The position numbers and the translations under genes were made by a program. Below the pieces are notes generated by a model. The model searched no databases, was not told the origin of the DNA, and saw only the letters and a program-made list of their open reading frames with translations. A DNA stretch of 5,037 nucleotides from Phycisphaeraceae bacterium (GTDB taxonomy: Bacteria; Planctomycetota; Phycisphaerae; Phycisphaerales; Phycisphaeraceae). Positions 1-3,124 of the stretch are shown one piece after another. The first letter of the stretch is position 1; the number at the start of each line of letters is the position of its first letter. The stretch is taken from the NCBI GenBank assembly GCA_020850375.1, contig JADZET010000147.1, forward strand, positions 1-5,037, written 5' to 3'.

Positions 1-113
1 ATCCCCTCGAGATAGACCAGCACGACGCCCATCCCGATGGTCAGCGGCGGGAAGAGGTAATGGAACATGATGGTGATCGCGAATTGGATCCGCGAGAGCA
101 GCACGACGTCCAT
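1..113 (-). CDS. cydA: Cytochrome bd quinol oxidase subunit I, N-terminus (partial)
   Basis: The reverse strand encodes 37 residues starting at an ATG (113-111) and running off the left edge, so the rest of the gene (about 450-500 residues in this family) lies outside. The segment begins [14 protein letters not shown] and continues through [13 protein letters not shown], the hallmark first transmembrane helix of CydA (E. coli has LSRLQFALT...YHFLFVPLTLG). His18 matches the conserved N-terminal haem-ligand histidine (E. coli His19). CydA is the haem-bearing membrane subunit that oxidises quinol and reduces O2 to water with high affinity. The start is supported by a GGAGG site 6 nt upstream and by family alignment. 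CydB is expected beyond the left edge. The family call is secure; bd versus cyanide-insensitive subtype cannot be decided from this fragment. Confidence 0.93.
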   Translation of the reverse strand, partial: MDVVLLSRIQFAITIMFHYLFPPLTIGMGVVLVYLEG

Positions 114-119
114 GCGTGG

Positions 120-124
120 CCTCC
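120..124 (-). promoter_or_regulatory. Shine-Dalgarno site of cydA
   Basis: GGAGG on the minus strand lies 6 nt before the cydA ATG. It is the strongest ribosome-binding site in the window and fixes the cydA start. It contrasts with the other likely first genes here, which have no such site. Confidence 0.8.
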
Positions 125-196
125 AGGATGTAAGAGATGCGTGCCCCGCCCCCGGAAGCATGGACGGCACCTGTCCAACGGCATCCGCGGGGCGAG

Positions 197-224
197 ATTA
201 TTCGCCGGCTGGAAGGACCGGCAA
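197..224 (-). promoter_or_regulatory. Candidate sigma-70-type promoter of cydA, with overlapping inverted repeat
   Basis: On the minus strand, TTGCCG (224-219) is followed after 16 bp by AATAAT (202-197), which matches the -10 consensus at 5 of 6 positions. Initiation about 7 nt further on would give a leader of roughly 75 nt before the ATG at 113. The -10 box lies inside a short inverted repeat, GGCGA (191-195) and TCGCC (202-206) with a 6-nt loop. A second weak repeat, GCCGG (204-208) and CCGGC (218-222), lies in the spacer. An operator is possible, but such short repeats arise by chance in GC-rich DNA. Predicted by eye only. Confidence 0.4.
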
Positions 225-242
225 TCCAGACAAGGTCGTATC

Positions 243-740
243 TTACTGATCCACGGGCGCGTGTCGAACCATGCCCTGCGAATTCCACCGCCCCGCCTCT
301 TCGAGGCCGCGTCGCCACTCGAGGTACCAATAGGCGACGCCCTCGCGGTCGTGGAGCGATCGCAGTTCGGCCTGGAATTGCTCGTAGAGCTCCTGCTGCC
401 ACGCCTGGGTGCCCTGCTGACAGAAGTAGATCCGGCAGCCCAGGGGGCGATGCGCGTGAGCGGTGCAGAGCTTGGCCTGCTGATAGGGGCACGGGGCCTT
501 GAGGTCCACGGGGCGGTGAGGGGACATGTGCCTGAGGAACCAGGCGATCTCCAGGGCGGTGACGTAGAGACGGTGGCCGTGGGCGTCGAAGTCGCAGCAC
601 TTGCCGCTGAGCCAGCAGGTGGGCGAGCGGGCAGCGATCCGGCGATCGACTTCCTGATAGAGCGAGGCGATGGCGGCGTCGATCGCCGGGCGGGCCGCGG
701 CCTCGAACCACTGCGGCCAGCGATCGTCGATCGGTTGCAC
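243..740 (-). CDS. YkgJ-like cysteine-cluster protein, variant (165 aa)
   Basis: This is a small, probably cytosolic protein with no signal peptide or membrane segment. Seven cysteines are arranged as in the YkgJ (CxxCxxCC; putative zinc/iron-chelating) family: C42, C48, C49, then C84, C92, C102 and C107. The context is KCCDF, a conserved [10 protein letters not shown] helix, CPYQQAKLC and [10 protein letters not shown], where the RP-x-x-CR signature is typical of the family. The second cysteine of CxxCxxCC is Ser45, giving C-x2-S-x2-CC. The family is thought to bind a metal or Fe-S cluster, but its role is unknown and I assign none. The start is a GTG at 740; it is the first start codon after an in-frame stop upstream and has AAGGA 10 nt before it. 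It follows the 171-aa paralogue by 17 nt, so the two are probably co-transcribed. The C-terminal third (about 112-165) is charged, aromatic-rich and unrecognised. Confidence 0.82.
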   Translation of the reverse strand: MQPIDDRWPQWFEAAARPAIDAAIASLYQEVDRRIAARSPTCWLSGKCCDFDAHGHRLYVTALEIAWFLRHMSPHRPVDLKAPCPYQQAKLCTAHAHRPLGCRIYFCQQGTQAWQQELYEQFQAELRSLHDREGVAYWYLEWRRGLEEAGRWNSQGMVRHAPVDQ

Positions 741-750
741 CTTGGGGTCG

Positions 751-755
751 TCCTT
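751..755 (-). promoter_or_regulatory. Shine-Dalgarno site for the GTG start at 740
   Basis: AAGGA on the minus strand lies 10 nt before the GTG and just beyond the stop codon of the preceding gene (760-758). It supports translation of the second cysteine-cluster gene as the downstream member of an operon. The spacing is slightly long. Confidence 0.5.
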
Positions 756-757
756 GC

Positions 758-1273
758 TTAGACCAGCGGGGAATCAGGCGTGGCGTCGCGCTGGATGCGG
801 ATCTCTTCGATGCGGTAGAACTTTCCTTGCCCGCTGTTGCCGGCGGTCATGCCGGGGCAGCCCCGGCTGGCGCGCTGCCAGGCGCGCGGGGTGGCGAGGT
901 TCTCCGGCCAGAAGGGCCAGGTCCGGCACTGGATGGGGCGGTGCTGATAGACCTTGCAGCCACGCTTGCCGTCGGGCAGGTCGATCAGGAAGACGCAGTC
1001 GTAGCCGCCGCCGCGTGAGGCGGGCTTTTCGAGGAGCGTCCGCCGTCCCTCGAACAATCGCGTGTAACGCTTCTCGAATTCGGGCACGCCCAGACCCAGA
1101 AGTTTGGCCAGTGTCTTCGATTCCTCGTCGCTGACCCAGACGTACCCCTCCGGGCCGGTGCAGCAGTTGCCGCACTGGGTGCAAGTGAAGCGCAGGCCGT
1201 CGGCGTACCATTCGGCCGCCATGGCGGGAGGCTGATTCGGGGACGATGTTGAAGAGGGTGCGCTGTCAGGCAT
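758..1273 (-). CDS. YkgJ family cysteine-cluster protein (171 aa)
   Basis: After a low-complexity Ser/Pro-rich N-terminus (about 1-17), the protein has a complete CxxCxxCC motif (C31, C34, C37, C38, in TCTQCGNCC). These are followed by C93 (YDCVFL), C106 (GCKVYQHRP), C116 ([12 protein letters not shown]) and C139 (GCPG). The CxVYxxRPxxCRxxPF pattern is diagnostic of the YkgJ family, usually described as a putative zinc/iron-chelating domain. Its biochemical role is unknown. No signal peptide or membrane segment is seen. The first ATG at 1273 is chosen because an in-frame stop lies just upstream and a TAGAAT box sits 6 nt before it, as expected for a leaderless transcript. Met18 (ATG at 1222) is an alternative, since residues 1-17 look non-conserved, but it has no ribosome-binding site either. 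The gene is first in a likely two-gene operon with the variant paralogue. Confidence 0.88.
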   Translation of the reverse strand: MPDSAPSSTSSPNQPPAMAAEWYADGLRFTCTQCGNCCTGPEGYVWVSDEESKTLAKLLGLGVPEFEKRYTRLFEGRRTLLEKPASRGGGYDCVFLIDLPDGKRGCKVYQHRPIQCRTWPFWPENLATPRAWQRASRGCPGMTAGNSGQGKFYRIEEIRIQRDATPDSPLV

Positions 1274-1279
1274 CGGGGC

Positions 1280-1285
1280 ATTCTA
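1280..1285 (-). promoter_or_regulatory. -10-like element of the cysteine-cluster operon
   Basis: TAGAAT on the minus strand ends 6 nt before the ATG at 1273. Transcription starting about 7 nt downstream would begin at or next to the A of the ATG, giving a leaderless mRNA. No Shine-Dalgarno site is present. No good -35 hexamer is seen; the expected position falls inside the 12-bp palindrome at 1299-1310. Confidence 0.4.
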
Positions 1286-1298
1286 GCGATGTAGGAAA

Positions 1299-1310
1299 GA
1301 AGCATGCTTC
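1299..1310. repeat. Perfect 12-bp palindrome GAAGCATGCTTC
   Basis: The two 6-base halves are exact reverse complements with no spacer. The palindrome covers the expected -35 region of the cysteine-cluster operon (about 17 bp upstream of TAGAAT). It is therefore a candidate operator, or part of the neighbouring palindromic element. Function is inferred from position only. Confidence 0.4.
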
Positions 1311-1315
1311 AGTCC

Positions 1316-1359
1316 GAGCCGGGCTCTATGAGCCGGTCCGGGCACACAGTGCCCGGCTC
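1316..1359. repeat. Tandem hairpin element, REP-like
   Basis: Two hairpins stand back to back. The first is GGCTC (1322-1326) with GAGCC (1330-1334) and a 3-nt loop. The second is a perfect 8-bp stem, CCGGGCAC (1338-1345) with GTGCCCGG (1349-1356), and a 3-nt loop. A competing 9-bp outer stem pairs GAGCCGGGC (1316-1324) with GCCCGGCTC (1351-1359). The element lies between the stop of the CBS gene and the start of the cysteine-cluster operon. Neither strand has a following T tract, so a classical intrinsic terminator is unlikely. The two-hairpin form suggests a dispersed REP-type intergenic repeat, possibly also acting as a transcript end. Confidence 0.55.
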
Positions 1360-1383
1360 TGACATACCACGTGCCGCAGGCGA

Positions 1384-1995
1384 TTAATCCCCCGGTTCGA
1401 CAACCTTCAGGCCGGCCTCGCCGAGCTTGCGACGCATGGGGCCGGGGTCGATCGTTCGCAGACGCACATAGAGCGTGCGAGCGCCCTGGCCCTGGCGGTT
1501 GCTGAGGATCGCCGAGATGATCTGAGCGTCGTGGCCGGCCAGCGTCGTCAGCGCCTTGGCCAGCTCGTCGGCGGGCTTGGCGATCTCGACGTCCACGCGC
1601 GAGCCGGCCTCCTCGAGGCCCAGCACGTTGCTCAGGACCTTCAGGCAGTCGTGGCGGGCGAAGATCCCCACCACCCTGCCCTGCTCGTCCACCACGGGCA
1701 TGGCCCCGAATCGTTCCCGTAGCAGCAGCGTCAGGGCGTGCTCGAGCGTGTCGCTCGGGCGCAGCGTCACCGGCTCGGTGGTCATCGCCGACTCGACGGT
1801 GCGCTTCTCGAACCCGCCGGCGGCCATCGCCAGGCCGACGTCGCGGGCGGTGATGATCCCGATGAGTTTCCCGCCCGCATCGACGACAGGGAGTTGATGC
1901 ACTCGCCGCTCCGCCATCTGATCATCCACCCCCGGAAGGAGTGCGTCGGGCGTGGTGGTCATCACCGGGCTGGTCATTCCGTCGCGTACAAGCAT
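1384..1995 (-). CDS. CBS-CBS-ACT protein, AcuB-like (203 aa)
   Basis: Two CBS domains form a Bateman module. CBS1 covers about residues 1-56 (opening VRDGMTSPV, then RVHQLPVVD and the closing GIITARDV). CBS2 covers about 68-120 (AMTTEPVTLRPSDTLEHAL, GAMPVVDEQGRVVGIFARHD). Residues about 132-199 look like an ACT domain (SRVDVEIAKPADELAKAL, a long helix, TLYVRLRT, then a second helix ending GLKVVEPGD). This CBS-CBS-ACT order and length match B. subtilis AcuB (about 214 aa). Bateman modules usually sense adenine nucleotides and ACT domains small ligands; the ligand here is unknown. The ATG at 1995 is preferred over an in-frame GTG at 2028 because the CBS fold begins right after it and GGGGA lies 6 nt upstream. 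The deacetylase gene ends 46 nt upstream on the same strand, so a two-gene operon is likely. No catalytic domain or membrane segment is present. Confidence 0.88.
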   Translation of the reverse strand: MLVRDGMTSPVMTTTPDALLPGVDDQMAERRVHQLPVVDAGGKLIGIITARDVGLAMAAGGFEKRTVESAMTTEPVTLRPSDTLEHALTLLLRERFGAMPVVDEQGRVVGIFARHDCLKVLSNVLGLEEAGSRVDVEIAKPADELAKALTTLAGHDAQIISAILSNRQGQGARTLYVRLRTIDPGPMRRKLGEAGLKVVEPGD

Positions 1996-2001
1996 GGCGC
2001 G

Positions 2002-2024
2002 TCCCCGCTTTCGAGGTTGAAAGC
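2002..2024 (-). promoter_or_regulatory. Intercistronic hairpin next to a weak Shine-Dalgarno site
   Basis: In the 46-nt gap before the CBS-ACT gene, the minus strand carries GCTTTC (2024-2019), a 6-nt loop and GAAAGC (2012-2007), directly followed by GGGGA (2006-2002). GGGGA lies 6 nt before the ATG at 1995. The hairpin abuts the ribosome site and could influence translation or mRNA processing. The stem is short, so chance is possible. Confidence 0.3.
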
Positions 2025-2041
2025 CCACGATCTCATGCGAT

Positions 2042-3028
2042 TCACATCCCCGCCTTCATGGCCATCGCGGGGTCCTCGCCCTCGTCGGCCATCAGTTCAC
2101 TCAGGTGCACCGAGACGCACTCGGCCAGGCTGCGCAGGTCGTACCCGCCCTCGAGCGTCGAGACCAGCCGGCCGCCGCAATGCTTCTCCGCCAGGGCCTT
2201 GAGCCTGCGGGTCATCCAGGCGAAGCCGTGCGGCGAGACCTTCTGATGGGCCAGGGGGTCGTGCTCGGCCGCGTCGAACCCGGCGCTGATCAGCAGGAAC
2301 TGCGGCCCGAATTGCTCGAGGGCGGGCAGGATCTTGCTCTCGAACGCGGCCCGGTACTCGTTGTCCCCGCTGCCGGGGGGCAGGGGCATGTTCAGCGTCG
2401 CCCCCTCGCCCTCGCCGACGCCCTTCTCCCAGGCGAAACCGGTGCCGGGGTAGAGGTAGGACGGGTGCTCGTGGATGCTCACGAACAAGACGTCCGGGCG
2501 ATCCTCGAAGAGTTGCTGCGTGCCGTTGCCGTGGTGGACGTCGAAGTCCACGATGGCCACCCGCTCCAGGCCGTAGCGGTCGATCAGGTGCTGGGCGGCG
2601 ATGGCGATGTTGTTCAAGAGGCAGAAGCCCATCGAGCGATCGAACTCGCAGTGGTGTCCCGGCGGACGGACGGGGGCGAAGGCGTTGTGGGCCCGGCCGG
2701 ACATCACCGCGTCGGTCGCGGCGATCATGGCGCCGGCGGCCAGCAGGGCGGCGTCGTAGCTCCGGGGGCAGACGGCTGAGTCGATGGCGTCGATGTAGGA
2801 CTCGCCCATCTCGCACGCCGCCTGGAGCCGACGGACGTAGGCGGGGTCGTGCACAGCCGTGATGCTCTCGAGCTCCGCGGGCTTGATGGGCAGGTGCAGC
2901 AGTTCGTCCCACTGGTGGGTGGCCCGGAGCTTCTGCACGATGGCCGTCAGCCGGTCGGGGCGCTCGGGGTGCCCCTCGCCGGTGGCGTGTTCGTTGCATC
3001 GCTCGTCATGAGCCAGGGCCGTGGTCAT
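2042..3028 (-). CDS. Histone deacetylase family protein, class II-like (328 aa)
   Basis: This is a zinc-dependent deacetylase/amidohydrolase of the HDAC/AcuC/acetylpolyamine amidohydrolase superfamily, removing acetyl groups from lysine or polyamine substrates. Positions from the preferred start: N-terminal HATGEGHPERPDRL (about 14-27); RPPGHH (121-126) with the paired active-site histidines; MGFCLLNN (133-140); DFDVHHGNGT (161-170), giving zinc ligands Asp163 and His165; SAGFDAAEHDPL (248-259), giving the third ligand Asp257; and LEGGYD (292-297) with catalytic Tyr296. All residues needed for activity are present. RPPGHH and LEGGYD are of the class II (HDAC6/HDAH) kind, not class I AcuC. There is no signal peptide, so it is probably cytosolic. 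The ATG at 3028 is chosen over an in-frame GTG at 3064 because homologues begin near MTTAL and a -10-like box lies between the two. The next gene encodes an AcuB-like protein, suggesting linked function in acetylation control. The substrate is not predictable. Confidence 0.92.
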   Translation of the reverse strand: MTTALAHDERCNEHATGEGHPERPDRLTAIVQKLRATHQWDELLHLPIKPAELESITAVHDPAYVRRLQAACEMGESYIDAIDSAVCPRSYDAALLAAGAMIAATDAVMSGRAHNAFAPVRPPGHHCEFDRSMGFCLLNNIAIAAQHLIDRYGLERVAIVDFDVHHGNGTQQLFEDRPDVLFVSIHEHPSYLYPGTGFAWEKGVGEGEGATLNMPLPPGSGDNEYRAAFESKILPALEQFGPQFLLISAGFDAAEHDPLAHQKVSPHGFAWMTRRLKALAEKHCGGRLVSTLEGGYDLRSLAECVSVHLSELMADEGEDPAMAMKAGM

Positions 3029-3037
3029 CGTCGAAGC

Positions 3038-3066
3038 ATTATTACCCCCCCACCCCACAACCACAA
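3038..3066 (-). promoter_or_regulatory. Candidate promoter of the deacetylase operon
   Basis: On the minus strand, TTGTGG (3066-3061) is separated by exactly 17 bp from AATAAT (3043-3038, within TAATAAT), which matches 5 of 6 bases of the -10 consensus. The ATG follows 9 nt after the hexamer, so the predicted leader is only about 2-4 nt. No Shine-Dalgarno site is present. The spacer contains a run of seven G, which is unusual within a promoter. Confidence 0.5.
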
Positions 3067-3082
3067 CGCCCCCCGTGGGGCG
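3067..3082. promoter_or_regulatory. Inverted repeat between divergent promoters, candidate operator
   Basis: CGCCCC (3067-3072) and GGGGCG (3077-3082) are exact inverted repeats with a 4-nt spacer. They sit directly between the predicted -35 box of the leftward deacetylase operon and that of the rightward NHLRC2-like gene. A protein bound here could affect both. The repeat is short and G/C only, so chance is a real alternative. Confidence 0.3.
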
Positions 3083-3085
3083 CTA

Positions 3086-3113
3086 TTCCGCCACGAAAGG
3101 CCGTGCCTAGAAT
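3086..3113 (+). promoter_or_regulatory. Candidate promoter of the NHLRC2-like gene
   Basis: TAGAAT (3108-3113) is a -10-like hexamer 11 nt before the ATG at 3125, the same hexamer found before the cysteine-cluster operon. A weak -35 candidate, TTCCGC (3086-3091), lies 16 bp upstream. The predicted leader is about 4-5 nt. No Shine-Dalgarno site precedes the ATG. Confidence 0.42.
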
Positions 3114-3124
3114 CTGGCAACCCT

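Noticed and set aside
60..761. A 233-codon open frame on the plus strand
   Set aside because: It lies antisense to cydA and the 165-aa cysteine-cluster gene, both supported by family motifs. Its translation matches nothing I recognise.
774..1305. Overlapping minus-strand frames of 145 and 106 codons
   Set aside because: They are alternative frames of the 171-aa YkgJ gene, with Arg/Pro-rich composition and no family motifs.
1316..1359. Intrinsic terminator for the deacetylase/CBS operon
   Set aside because: The stems are strong, but no T-rich tract follows on the minus strand. A termination role cannot be excluded but is not supported by sequence alone.
1996..2028. GTG start at 2028 for the CBS-ACT gene
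   Set aside because: It adds 11 non-conserved basic residues and starts inside the intercistronic hairpin region. The ATG at 1995 has a ribosome-like site and begins right at the CBS fold.
2097..2999. A 300-codon minus-strand frame and a 224-codon plus-strand frame (2105-2779)
   Set aside because: Both are shadows of the deacetylase gene, which holds every catalytic motif of its family.
2042..3028. Naming the deacetylase acuC
   Set aside because: Motifs RPPGHH and LEGGYD are class II-like. The acuB-like neighbour suggests analogy, but sequence class argues against calling it orthologous to B. subtilis AcuC.
3029..3064. GTG start at 3064 for the deacetylase
   Set aside because: The added residues are Gly/Val-rich and unlike the family, and the likely -10 box lies downstream of this GTG.
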